64,000 nucleotides of DNA. Origin: Azophilus sp965221465 (GTDB lineage: Bacteria > Pseudomonadota > Gammaproteobacteria > Pseudomonadales > Azotimanducaceae). The stretch lies in the NCBI GenBank assembly GCA_965221465.1, contig OZ244892.1, forward strand, positions 3,658,001-3,722,000, read 5' to 3'. The notes under the pieces are model-generated. The model saw only the letters and a list, made by a program, of their open reading frames with translations, was not told the origin of the DNA and made no database searches. A program made the position numbers and the translations under genes. Positions 9,388 to 17,213 of the stretch are shown here, in pieces. Each line of letters opens with the position of its first letter. Positions within the stretch are counted from its first letter, which is position 1.

Positions 9388-10527
9388 ATGAAGCACAGCA
9401 CCGAGCGCATTCTGACCACCCATGTCGGGTCGCTGCCGAGGTCGAAAGCCGTCACCGATGTGGTGTTCGCCCTGGAGAACGGCGAAGCGCGACCGGAGGC
9501 GGGGCAGGTGTTCAGGGACGCGGTGGCAACGGTTGTGGACCAGCAGGTTCGCGCTGGCATTGACGTCGTCTCGGACGGGGAGATGAGCAAGATCAGCTAC
9601 GCCACCTACATCAAGGACCGCATCACCGGCTTTGCGGGCGACAGCGAACGTCAACCGCCCGCGGATCTCGAGGACTACCCCGGTTTCCTCGAGCGCCAGG
9701 CCCGCTCCGGGGGCACGCCCACCTACCGGCGTCCCTGTTGCGTCGGCGAGATCCGGGTGAAGGATCTGGGGCCTGTGCAGGAAGACATCGGCAACTTCAA
9801 CCGGGCGCTCGAGATCGGCAAGCCGGAGGAGGGGTTCATGAACGCCGCCTCGCCCGGCGTGATCGCCTTGTTTCAGCCCAACCGCCACTACGACACCCAT
9901 GAGGCCTATCTGTATGCGCTGGCCGATGCCATGGCGGCCGAATACCGGGCCATCACGGAAGCTGGCCTGATCCTGCAGCTCGATTCGCCGGATTTGGGGC
10001 TGGGCCGGCACATGATGTTCAAGGGCCGCTCCGACGAGGAGTATCGGCAATTGGCGGGGCTGCACGTTGAAGCCTTGAACCATGCGCTGGCGGGCATACC
10101 GAAGGAGCGCGTGCGCATGCACGTTTGCTGGGGCAACTACGAAGGCCCCCACCACTTGGACGCGCCCATGGAGGTGGTGCTGCCCATCGCACTCGAGGCC
10201 CATGTGGGGGCGCTGCTGTTCGAGTCCGCCAACCCGCGCCACGCGCACGAGTGGGAGGTGTTCAGGGACACTGCCTTGCCGGAGGATCTGATTCTGATTC
10301 CCGGCGTCATCGACTCCACCACCAATTTTATCGAGCATCCGAAGCTGGTGGCCGAGCGCATCGGCCGCTTCGCTGACATCGTGGGGCGCGAACGGGTCAT
10401 TGCGGGCACCGACTGCGGATTCTCCACCTTTGCCGGCTTCGGCGCCGTGGATCAGGACATTGTCTACGCCAAGCTCGGCGCCCTGGCGGCAGGCGCGCGC
10501 ATCGCCAGCGACCGGCTTTGGGGCTGA
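9388..10527 (+). CDS. Cobalamin-independent methionine synthase (MetE C-terminal)-family protein
   Basis: A 379-residue zinc-dependent methyl/alkyl-transferase-like TIM barrel. It corresponds to the C-terminal catalytic half of MetE and also to the length of epoxyalkane:CoM transferases. It starts TERILTTHVGSLPRS and has DGEMSKISY; likely Zn ligands are His245 and Cys247 (MHVCWGNYEGPH) and Cys343 (GTDCGFS). Without the N-terminal half it is probably not the housekeeping methionine synthase; members of this group activate a thiol for alkyl transfer from varied substrates. It starts 18 bases after the LacI gene on the same strand, so it is likely part of the regulated locus. The substrate is unknown. 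Confidence 0.85.
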   Translation: MKHSTERILTTHVGSLPRSKAVTDVVFALENGEARPEAGQVFRDAVATVVDQQVRAGIDVVSDGEMSKISYATYIKDRITGFAGDSERQPPADLEDYPGFLERQARSGGTPTYRRPCCVGEIRVKDLGPVQEDIGNFNRALEIGKPEEGFMNAASPGVIALFQPNRHYDTHEAYLYALADAMAAEYRAITEAGLILQLDSPDLGLGRHMMFKGRSDEEYRQLAGLHVEALNHALAGIPKERVRMHVCWGNYEGPHHLDAPMEVVLPIALEAHVGALLFESANPRHAHEWEVFRDTALPEDLILIPGVIDSTTNFIEHPKLVAERIGRFADIVGRERVIAGTDCGFSTFAGFGAVDQDIVYAKLGALAAGARIASDRLWG

Positions 10528-10555
10528 CGCGCAGTTCGTGCGCCTCAGGAAGGTC

Positions 10556-11509
10556 TCATAGACATTGGGCCAGCACGGCGACCTGATCGAATTGGGTCCA
10601 GTCCGCCACCATGCGCCCGCCCAGCACGCGCCAATGGGAGGTGCCCAGAACGTAGACATCGCGCCCGGTGGCGGCAACCCCGAGATAGTCGTCCCCGTGA
10701 CGGGCCACCAGGCTCCAGCGCACGGCCACGTCGTGGCCCGAGCCTGCCCAGGGTTGCGCGGCGATGTGGTCGAGGCGCAGTCTGGCGTCTCGAAAAGGCA
10801 CCCGGCGCGCCTGGTAGTGCGCGGCTATCCCCGAGGCGCCTGACACCACTTCCAAGGGTGATGGGTAGGCCACGGCATAGGGTGCGACCCGCTTGCCGAT
10901 CTGCTTCGGGTCGCCACTCACCCAGAGTGCCCGCAGCAGGTCAGCGGCAAAGGCTGCCCAGGGGTGATCCACATCCTTGGTGCTTGCGGTGCGCTGTGCT
11001 GCCCGGGTGAGCCAGGCTTGGGTCTCTGCATCCCGGTTGCAGGCCAGGGTCTCGGCGGCGGCGATCGCATCGAATCCCAACTGCTGCAGCAGCGGCAGGG
11101 TGTCGCGCACCAGCCACTCCTCAGTCACCCGGCCCTGTTGCACCAGGCACTCAGCAATAGTGCGCAACTGAGCCTTGCGGTGGGTGGCGGGCCCCCAGGC
11201 GCTGTCGCCGCTGTTGGTCATGGTGCTTAGGATGCGGTGCGAGGAGAGCTTGCCGTCACCCTCGTCTGACCATATGACGTTCTCGCCAAGCAGCAGTCGA
11301 TCCGGAAATGCAGCCAGCATCGCACGGGTGTCGTCCACGACCTGCTCGGCGCCGCTCACCAAGCCGCTGAGCGCATACACCCGAACGTCGTCCGCGTAGT
11401 AGCGGTGAATCAGCTCGACGCCCCGCTGCTCCCAGATTTCATAGGTAATGCCGAGGATGAAATCCACCAGTTCGCTGTCTGCTCCGAACCGGCCTGGCGA
11501 TTGCTGCAT
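10556..11509 (-). CDS. Tandem SnoaL/NTF2-like protein (A)
   Basis: A 317-residue protein built of two NTF2-fold (SnoaL-like) domains, roughly residues 10-150 and 190-317. The first contains RYYADDVRVYALSGLVSGAEQVVDDTRAMLAAFPDR (residue pattern: Asp-rich loop, then Phe-Pro-Asp); the second contains VVSGASGIAAHYQARRVPF and HWRVLGGRMVADWTQFD. This fold serves ketosteroid isomerases, polyketide cyclases and many uncharacterised lyases/isomerases. The ATG at 11509 (MQQSPGRFG) is chosen because the upstream extension is non-domain sequence and because a promoter (TTGTCC-16-TACAAT) ends just before it. It is divergent from the bicupin gene and convergent with the MetE-like gene. Confidence 0.78.
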   Translation of the reverse strand: MQQSPGRFGADSELVDFILGITYEIWEQRGVELIHRYYADDVRVYALSGLVSGAEQVVDDTRAMLAAFPDRLLLGENVIWSDEGDGKLSSHRILSTMTNSGDSAWGPATHRKAQLRTIAECLVQQGRVTEEWLVRDTLPLLQQLGFDAIAAAETLACNRDAETQAWLTRAAQRTASTKDVDHPWAAFAADLLRALWVSGDPKQIGKRVAPYAVAYPSPLEVVSGASGIAAHYQARRVPFRDARLRLDHIAAQPWAGSGHDVAVRWSLVARHGDDYLGVAATGRDVYVLGTSHWRVLGGRMVADWTQFDQVAVLAQCL

Positions 11510-11535
11510 GACGATACCCCAGCGGATTGCGCGGC

Positions 11536-11563
11536 ATTGTACTTCGTATGCACCCCGGGACAA
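11536..11563 (-). promoter_or_regulatory. Promoter of SnoaL-like gene A with operator-like box
   Basis: On the minus strand, TTGTCC (11563-11558) and TACAAT (11541-11536) are separated by 16 bases. The 15-base box TGCATACGAAGTACA (11552-11538) fills the spacer and overlaps the -10. The same box recurs in the opposite promoter at 11637-11651, in the same orientation relative to its gene. The overlap with the -10 suggests a repressor site; the neighbouring LacI protein is one candidate. Confidence 0.6.
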
Positions 11564-11624
11564 GCGAGTCGGGAATCTGCTCAGCGGGGTGCTGAGGGAG
11601 AGCCAGGCGCATGGCGGCGTTCTG

Positions 11625-11653
11625 TTGACCGAATTCTGCATACGAAGTACATT
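11625..11653 (+). promoter_or_regulatory. Promoter of the bicupin-HDH operon with operator-like box
   Basis: TTGACC (11625-11630) and TACATT (11648-11653) are spaced by 17 bases, a good sigma-70 promoter. The box TGCATACGAAGTACA (11637-11651) overlaps the spacer and the -10 and is an exact inverted copy of 11538-11552. With transcription beginning near 11660, the TTG codon at 11668 would have almost no leader, which favours the ATG at 11707 as start of the bicupin. Confidence 0.65.
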
Positions 11654-11706
11654 GCTTCGCCGCCGATTTGGGCTCGGAGGAACTGGCCGAGGCGCCACTG
11701 CACGCG

Positions 11707-12759
11707 ATGGATCTGCTTGCGCGCCGAGTGCGCTACGACGACCTTGTGCCCTGCACGACCGCCTTCATCGACACCCGCACGCCCGGCAGCGACTTGAAGG
11801 AGAACTTCACCATCATCGGGCCGGGTGTCTCGGAGAGCCCGGATCAGCATGTGCACATCGACGTTCCCCACGGCTTCAACATCGGCGGCGCCCGGCAGCC
11901 GCCGCATTGCGTCAACTCCCAGCACAGCCACGAGACGGCGGAGGTCTTCGTCGTCCATTCGGGGACCTGGGCGTTTCGCACGGGGGAGCATGGCGAGGAC
12001 GGCGAAGCCATCCTGAAGCCCGGTGACGTCATCTCGATCCCGACCCATGTGTTTCGCGGTTTCGAGAACATCGGGGAGGACACCGGCTTTCTGTTCGCCA
12101 TTCTCGGTGGCGACGACCCGGGACGGGTTCTGTGGGCGCCCCATGTGCTCCAAGCCGCCCGGCAGCACGGGCTGGTGCTGCTCGAGAGCGGCAGCCTGAT
12201 TGACACGGCAAAGGGGGAGCAGGTGCCGAACGGCGCCAAGCCGATGCCGGTGCCGACCCGGGAACAACTGGCGCAGCTCCGCGTCCTGGACGATGCGGCG
12301 CTTGCAGGCTGCGTGCTGCGGCGGGACGCGTTCCTTGCTGCGCCCGCTTCGCTGCTGGCCGCCGGCGGCATTGCCGAGACGCCGATCGTCGGGGTGCAGC
12401 AGCCAGGTGGCGAAGACCCGGTGGGCCCCGGAAAGCTCGAGTGGCCGCATGGCTTCCAACTGCGACATCTGCGCATTGCCCCGGGCATCGCGTCAGCATG
12501 TTACCGGCGCCATCAGGAGGAGGTTCTGTTCGTGCATGAGGGCCAGCTCGCGGTGGAGACTCTCGATGCTGTGGTCGAGCTTGGCGCCGGTGACCTGTTC
12601 ACCTCGCCAATCGACGCCACACGCCGCATTCGCAATACCGGCAATGCGCCGGCGGAAGTCTACTCGGTGCTCGGCAGCGATGCGCCCACCGCGGAGCGAG
12701 TCCGAGACGCGTCTGAATCGCAGCCAAGCCAGGAGACCCGAGATGATCCGCCAGGTTAA
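11707..12759 (+). CDS. Bicupin (two-cupin-domain) protein, dioxygenase/isomerase-like
   Basis: A protein of about 350 residues with two cupin barrels. The first contains CVNSQHSHETAEVFVVHSG and GDVISIPTHVFRGFENIG, a His-His-Glu type metal site with a late His. The second contains CYRRHQEEVLFVHEGQL and GAGDLFTSPID, where the metal ligands are weaker. Bicupins include gentisate-type dioxygenases and various metal-dependent isomerases; the reaction here is unknown. The frame opens at a TTG (11668), but the ATG at 11707 fits the promoter better. Sixteen bases separate it from the ATG of the HDH-family gap, that is, its stop at 12757-12759 lies after the next start at 12743, so the two genes overlap by 17 bases and are co-translated. 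Confidence 0.8.
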   Translation: MDLLARRVRYDDLVPCTTAFIDTRTPGSDLKENFTIIGPGVSESPDQHVHIDVPHGFNIGGARQPPHCVNSQHSHETAEVFVVHSGTWAFRTGEHGEDGEAILKPGDVISIPTHVFRGFENIGEDTGFLFAILGGDDPGRVLWAPHVLQAARQHGLVLLESGSLIDTAKGEQVPNGAKPMPVPTREQLAQLRVLDDAALAGCVLRRDAFLAAPASLLAAGGIAETPIVGVQQPGGEDPVGPGKLEWPHGFQLRHLRIAPGIASACYRRHQEEVLFVHEGQLAVETLDAVVELGAGDLFTSPIDATRRIRNTGNAPAEVYSVLGSDAPTAERVRDASESQPSQETRDDPPG

Positions 12760-14020
12760 GTCCGGAATCAGCGCCGATGCGCAGAAATCGCTCGCCGACC
12801 GAGTGAAGTCGACGGTGGAGGGCATTCTCGCCGATATCGAGAGTCGGGGTGACACCGCCGTGCGCGAGCTGTCGGAAAAGTTCGATCGCTGGCAGCCGGA
12901 GCGGTTTCGCCTGAGCCGAGCCGAGATCGAGGCCTCGGTGGCGGCGCTGCCGGAGCGGACCATCGAGGACATTCGCTTTGCCCAGGCGCAGATTCGCCGC
13001 TTCGCGGAGATTCAGCGCACCGCATTGCAGGATGTGGAGGAGGAGACGCTGCCCGGCGTGATCCTCGGCCACCGGAACATCCCGGTCGCCAGCGTCGGCT
13101 GCTACGTGCCGGGCGGCAAGTACCCGCTGGTCGCTTCCGCGCACATGAGCGTGCTCACCGCCAAGGTGGCGGGGGTCGCCCGGGTCATCGCCTGCGCCCC
13201 ACCCCACGGCGGTCGCCATAACGACGCCATCGTCGCGGCAATGCACCTGGCCGGGGCTGACGAGATCTATTGCCTGGGCGGTGTGCAGGCAGTGGGCGCC
13301 ATGGCCATCGGCACCGAGACCATCGAGCCCGTCGACATGCTGGTCGGCCCGGGCAATGCCTATGTCGCGGAGGCCAAGCGTCAGCTCTTCGGCCGGGTGG
13401 GAATCGACCTGCTGGCGGGCCCCACGGAAACGCTGGTGATCGCGGACGACTCCTGCGATGGAGAGTTGGTGGCCACGGATCTGCTCGGCCAGGCGGAGCA
13501 CGGCCCCACCTCGCCGGCCATTCTGCTCACCAACAGCCAGGCGTTGATCGATGAAACGATGACGGAGATCGACCGACAGTTGCAGACCCTGGAAACCGCG
13601 GAAGTCGCCGGTCAGGCATGGCGGGACTATGGGCAGGTCATTCTTTGCGATACGGAAGCGGAAATGCTCGCGGAAGCGGATCGTCTGGCGAGCGAGCACG
13701 TTCAGGTCATGACCAGGAATCCGGATTACTTTCTGGAAAACCTGACCAACTACGGCGCACTGTTTCTCGGCCAGGAGACCAATGTCTCGTACGGCGACAA
13801 GGTCATCGGCACGAACCACACCTTGCCCACCCAACGCGCGGCGCGCTACACCGGCGGCCTTTGGGTAGGCAAGTTCATCAAGACCTGCACCTTCCAGAAG
13901 GTCAGCCCGGAAGCCACTGCCGCCATCGGCGAGTACTGTTCGCGCCTGTGCGCCCTGGAGGGTTTTGCCGGGCACAAGGCGCAGGCGGACGTGCGCGTGG
14001 CGCGTTACGGCAACCGCTGA
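12743..14020 (+). CDS. Histidinol-dehydrogenase-family NAD+-dependent dehydrogenase (HpsN-like)
   Basis: A 425-residue zinc-dependent alcohol dehydrogenase of the HisD fold. All key HisD residues are present at nearly constant offset: Gln250 and His253 (GQAEHGP), Glu318-His319 (SEHVQV), Asp352 (GDKVIGTNH) and His411 (AGHKA). The segment GTNHTLPTQRAARYTGGLW is of the type seen in non-histidine members such as sulfopropanediol 3-dehydrogenase HpsN. No his genes are near; it is flanked by cupin and SnoaL genes and by a transporter, so a catabolic role (oxidising a primary alcohol to an acid) is more likely than histidine synthesis. AGGAG seven bases before the ATG supports the start. The substrate is not proven. 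Confidence 0.85.
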   Translation: MIRQVKSGISADAQKSLADRVKSTVEGILADIESRGDTAVRELSEKFDRWQPERFRLSRAEIEASVAALPERTIEDIRFAQAQIRRFAEIQRTALQDVEEETLPGVILGHRNIPVASVGCYVPGGKYPLVASAHMSVLTAKVAGVARVIACAPPHGGRHNDAIVAAMHLAGADEIYCLGGVQAVGAMAIGTETIEPVDMLVGPGNAYVAEAKRQLFGRVGIDLLAGPTETLVIADDSCDGELVATDLLGQAEHGPTSPAILLTNSQALIDETMTEIDRQLQTLETAEVAGQAWRDYGQVILCDTEAEMLAEADRLASEHVQVMTRNPDYFLENLTNYGALFLGQETNVSYGDKVIGTNHTLPTQRAARYTGGLWVGKFIKTCTFQKVSPEATAAIGEYCSRLCALEGFAGHKAQADVRVARYGNR

Positions 14021-14024
14021 GCAA

Positions 14025-14555
14025 GTGACGGCGCAAGACCCAACTGCCAGGACGGTGCGCAACCGGCAGCTCGTGGAGGACCTGTACGCCACGCTGAACG
14101 AAAACGTGCTGGGGTCGATAGACCGGCACTGGAAGCCCGACATGATTTGGGACGGCCCGGCGGGCATCGGCGTCAAGCGCGGTGTCGAGGAGTTCGAAAA
14201 CGACTACCGGGCCGCCTTCATCCACGCCTTTCCCGACAAGTCCGCCGCCGATGTGGTGCGCGTCGCCGAAGGCGATTGGGTGGCGGGCACGGGCTTCCAG
14301 GATGCGACCTTCGCCAAGGACTGGCTCGGCATACCGGCTACCGGCAAGCCCGTGCGCGTTCGCTACATGGACTTCTGGCGCATCGAGGACGACGGCAACG
14401 GCAACCCGAAGCTTGCCGAAAACCTGGTGCTGATCGACATCCTCGGCGTCCTCGAGCAGGCCGGCTACGACGTCAACGCCGTGCTGCGCTACGTGGGCTC
14501 GAAACCCCCCGAGCACTTCGTGGAGAACGCTGGCGACGAGGGCCTTGGCGATTAG
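14025..14555 (+). CDS. SnoaL/NTF2-like protein (B), single domain
   Basis: A 176-residue single NTF2-fold protein. It contains DMIWDGPAGIGVKRGVEEF, HAFPDK, LGIPATGKPVRVRYMDFWRI and a C-terminal LVLIDILGVLEQAGYDVN helix, all shared with the two-domain proteins C and D next to it, so the four genes form one family. The GTG at 14025 is four bases after the HDH stop; the frame is open upstream inside that gene but the domain begins here. The function is unknown; the fold suggests a lyase, isomerase or cyclase acting on the product of the neighbouring dehydrogenase (inference). Confidence 0.78.
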   Translation: MTAQDPTARTVRNRQLVEDLYATLNENVLGSIDRHWKPDMIWDGPAGIGVKRGVEEFENDYRAAFIHAFPDKSAADVVRVAEGDWVAGTGFQDATFAKDWLGIPATGKPVRVRYMDFWRIEDDGNGNPKLAENLVLIDILGVLEQAGYDVNAVLRYVGSKPPEHFVENAGDEGLGD

Positions 14556-15567
14556 CTTCCTGGAGGCCAACCAACGCAACAAGCAGTGCATCTGGCAGTT
14601 CTGGTCGGCGCTGGCGGGTGCTGCAGACTCGGAGTTGGCGGGGCTCATCGATGCGGCCACGGCGGGGCAAGCCCGCTGGTTCGGTTCGGCGCCGATAGAC
14701 GACCTGCCAGGCAACTCGGCGTACTTGCACCACTACCTGCTGCCGCTGCGCCACTCGTTCCCGAACCTCGAGCGTCAGACCCACATTTTCATGGGTGGGG
14801 AATCCAACGGCAAAGCGGACGGCGCCCAGGATGGACGGCTGTGGGTCGGTGGCACGGGCCTGCTGACGGGGGACTTTGCCCAGGACTTTCTCGGCTTGCC
14901 GGCCACGGCCGGGCGGGTTTCCATCCGTTGGGGCGAGTTCTTTCTCATGGAGGACGGCAGGATTGCCGAGGCCTACTTTCTGCTGGACCTGATCGACCTG
15001 ATGCAGCAGGCCGGATTGAACCTGTTGCCGCCCGCCCGAGGCAAGGACCACGTCTATCCGGCGCCGGGTGGCGGCGATGCCGTCTTTCTGGCGCCCCAGG
15101 ATGCGGAAGCGACCGGCCAATCGATGGCCCTGATCCGGGCGTTCCTGTTCGACAGCCTGAACAGCTACGACCAGCGGGCTCTCTCCAGCATGGGTGTGGC
15201 GGACTACTTCTCGAAGAACGTACGCTGGTACGGCCCCGGCGGCATCGGCGCTTGCCTCGGCCTCGACGAGTTCGAGCAGTTGCACCAGCAACCCTGGTTG
15301 ATCGCCTTCCCCGACCGCAAGGTGCAGGACCTGGACAGCCTGTTCGCGGAGGGCGATTTCGCCGCGTCATCGGGATGGGGAGCGGTCAGCGCAACCCATG
15401 CCGGGCCCTATCTCGGTCACCCGGCGAGCGGCCGCACGATCACCACCAACGGTATCGACTTCTGGCGTCGCCAGGGTGACCTTTACGTGGAAAACTGGGT
15501 GTTCGTGGACATGATCCACCTGTTTCGGCAGTTCGGCGTCGATCTCCTGGCGGGGGTGTCGCGCTAA
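14545..15567 (+). CDS. Tandem SnoaL/NTF2-like protein (C)
   Basis: A 340-residue protein with two NTF2-like domains (about 10-155 and 185-340). Repeated landmarks are FLGLPATAGRVSIRWGEFF with LLDLIDLMQQAGLNLL in the first half, and VRWYGPGGIGA, AFPDRKVQDL, LGHPASGRTITTNGIDFW and ENWVFVDMIHLFRQFGVDLL in the second. The TTG start at 14545 overlaps the previous gene by 11 bases, with GAGGG upstream, implying translational coupling in the bicupin-HDH-SnoaL operon. It is closely related to protein D downstream on the opposite strand. The catalytic activity is unknown. Confidence 0.78.
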   Translation: MAISFLEANQRNKQCIWQFWSALAGAADSELAGLIDAATAGQARWFGSAPIDDLPGNSAYLHHYLLPLRHSFPNLERQTHIFMGGESNGKADGAQDGRLWVGGTGLLTGDFAQDFLGLPATAGRVSIRWGEFFLMEDGRIAEAYFLLDLIDLMQQAGLNLLPPARGKDHVYPAPGGGDAVFLAPQDAEATGQSMALIRAFLFDSLNSYDQRALSSMGVADYFSKNVRWYGPGGIGACLGLDEFEQLHQQPWLIAFPDRKVQDLDSLFAEGDFAASSGWGAVSATHAGPYLGHPASGRTITTNGIDFWRRQGDLYVENWVFVDMIHLFRQFGVDLLAGVSR

Positions 15568-15579
15568 GGCGCATCCGGG

Positions 15580-16584
15580 CTAAGGCACCAACCCCGCGGC
15601 CCTCTCCAGCACGTCCACGCCTTGTTGCTTCAGCCAGTGGAGCAGGTCGATGAACACCCAGTTTTCCATGAGTTTCCCCCCTTCCCGCCGGTAGACGTCG
15701 ACCACTCGCATGCCTGCCGGTCTGTCGCTCGCCGGCAGGCCGAGAAAACCGCCCGCCGCCCGGTTGGTGAGGTTCGGCCAGCCGAAGAACGCGGCGTAGC
15801 GACCCTCGGCGATGCGGCACACATGGCCGTTGAAGCGCTTGTCCTGCAAGCCCTCCCGGAACGGGTACTGATGCTGCCGCTGGTATCGCGGAATGGTCAT
15901 GGTCGCGCCGATGCCGGCCGGGCCGTACCAGATCATGTCCTCGTGCCAGCAGCGCGCCAGATACTCCGGCGGGCAGCGATCGTCCCCGGAGCGGTTAAGG
16001 GCATCCAGGTCGTCGATCATGCAGTCCAGCACCTCGTGGGTGCGGCCGGTCTCCTCGGGGTCCTGATCGAGCATCAGGATGCCATCTTGGGTTCTGGGGC
16101 CGGGGTAGGCGAAATGCTGGCCGGTAGCCTGGGGCAGCGGTCGCAGACCGACCCACTCCATCAGCCCGATCAGGTCGAGGAAGAAGCCGCTTTCGACGAT
16201 CTGCCCGTGGGCGACGCGGTTGAATTCGGCATAGCGCAGCATGGCCATCCGGCCAGTGGCTGGCAGGCCGAGCCAGGGCCGGTCGAGAAGGCCCATGAAG
16301 TGGCCCATGCTTACCACCCAGACGCCGTTTCCGACATGGTTCTCGCCCGCAAAGAAGACGTCCTGGCGGCGCTGCACCGACCGCCAGGCAGCCCGGAATG
16401 GGGCCCAGAAGTGCTCGTGGACCTGCTTCGGCCCCGTGAGTTCGTTGAAGGGATGCACCGCCTTCCAGGAGGCGCCCGGCGACAGATGCAGGTTCAGAAC
16501 ATCGGCAACGCCGCTCTCGGAGGCGGCGTCCAGCCTGTCGAAGTAGCGTTGCACAAGGGCTTTTGCTGCGCGTAGCTTACTCAC
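15580..16584 (-). CDS. Tandem SnoaL/NTF2-like protein (D)
   Basis: A 334-residue two-domain NTF2-like protein, paralogous to C: FLGLPATG-type motif (WLGLPATGRMAMLRYAEF), DMIWYGPAGIGATMTIPRY, FLGLPASDRPAGMRVVDVY and MENWVFIDLLHWLKQQGVDVL. The frame is open to 16764, but the upstream part is not domain-like; the GTG at 16584 (SKLRAAKALVQRYF) with AAGGCG upstream is preferred. It is convergent with protein C, only 12 bases between stops. The family has therefore been duplicated and inverted within the locus. Confidence 0.78.
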   Translation of the reverse strand: MSKLRAAKALVQRYFDRLDAASESGVADVLNLHLSPGASWKAVHPFNELTGPKQVHEHFWAPFRAAWRSVQRRQDVFFAGENHVGNGVWVVSMGHFMGLLDRPWLGLPATGRMAMLRYAEFNRVAHGQIVESGFFLDLIGLMEWVGLRPLPQATGQHFAYPGPRTQDGILMLDQDPEETGRTHEVLDCMIDDLDALNRSGDDRCPPEYLARCWHEDMIWYGPAGIGATMTIPRYQRQHQYPFREGLQDKRFNGHVCRIAEGRYAAFFGWPNLTNRAAGGFLGLPASDRPAGMRVVDVYRREGGKLMENWVFIDLLHWLKQQGVDVLERAAGLVP

Positions 16585-16897
16585 GGGTTCGCCTTGGCCT
16601 GCGTTGCTTTGGGGATGGCTCGAGCGGACATTGTACGGCTGGCGAGCCGGCGATGCCGGAAGCGGGCAAAGGAAGAATGACGGCCCGCAAGGTGTGGTCT
16701 GGGGATACGGCCGACAGGAATGGCTGTAGTCGAGCCCCAGGCGGGCGAGCGGGCAGTGCGCCACATTCGAGATGGTGAGCGATGCGGGCTACGTTCGCGC
16801 CTGCCAGGCCGAAAAGGAATCGCCCGTCACGGTGCCCCGTTCGATTCTATTCAAACCGGTGAGAAACCTGACCCTCGATCATGTTGAGCGGGCTGAC
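16585..16897. other. Intergenic gap upstream of SnoaL-like gene D
   Basis: No gene is evident. On the minus strand CCGTACAATG (near 16630-16639) resembles the -10/box region of the other SnoaL promoter (AAGTACAATG), so this may be the promoter of gene D, but no good -35 is visible. A toxin gene that would normally accompany the antitoxin at 16898-17149 should lie here on the minus strand, and none is found. Confidence 0.4.
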
Positions 16898-17149
16898 TCA
16901 TCGCTGCCGAGACGCCCTTCTGGATCCCGAGTACAAAACAGGGCTACCACGCGACGACCTGGGGTTGGATGGTCGGATCATTGACGCTTTGGGCGGCGGA
17001 ACAATCTCGGCAACCGGCTTTCCGAACCGGGTAACCAACACGGGCATTCCCGTTCGACCAACCCGGTCGAGAACGGCCAGGCAAGTGGCCTTGAGTTTTG
17101 AGATCTGAATTTCTTCCGTGCACACAGCGTTATCATGGTCAAGGACCAT
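16898..17149 (-). CDS. Truncated Phd/YefM-type antitoxin (orphan)
   Basis: An 83-residue frame (or 75 residues from GTG at 17125) whose first half matches Phd/YefM antitoxins: EIQISKLKATCLAVLDRV then TGMPVLVTRFGKPVAEIVPPP. After PPPK the sequence loses family character and becomes Arg/Ser-rich, replacing the segment that normally binds the toxin. No PIN-domain or other toxin gene follows on the minus strand. It is probably a remnant of a VapBC-like module, or an antitoxin still able to bind DNA. A nested palindrome overlaps its 5' end. Confidence 0.6.
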   Translation of the reverse strand: MVLDHDNAVCTEEIQISKLKATCLAVLDRVGRTGMPVLVTRFGKPVAEIVPPPKASMIRPSNPRSSRGSPVLYSGSRRASRQR

Positions 17150-17163
17150 GGTCTATCTTGACC
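17137..17163. promoter_or_regulatory. Nested palindrome at the antitoxin 5' end
   Basis: GGTCAAG (17137-17143) and CTTGACC (17157-17163) form a perfect 7-base inverted repeat enclosing the 10-base palindrome GACCATGGTC (17144-17153). CATGGTC and GACCATG (17134-17150) pair in an alternative register. Toxin-antitoxin operons are usually autoregulated through such sites near the start codon, so this is a likely operator of the Phd-type protein. Its presence favours the GTG at 17125 as the translation start. Confidence 0.5.
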
Positions 17164-17213
17164 CTGCCGCCTCGTGTATTGGGCCATGTTTGCCGGTTCA
17201 TTGCTCGTTGAAC

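Noticed and set aside
8416..10677. A 753-codon minus-strand frame opposite the LacI and MetE-like genes
   Set aside because: It has no recognisable domain and mirrors the codon bias of the two well-supported plus-strand genes.
12599..14176. A 525-codon minus-strand frame opposite the HDH-family gene
   Set aside because: It is antisense shadow coding; the plus-strand frame keeps all HisD catalytic residues.
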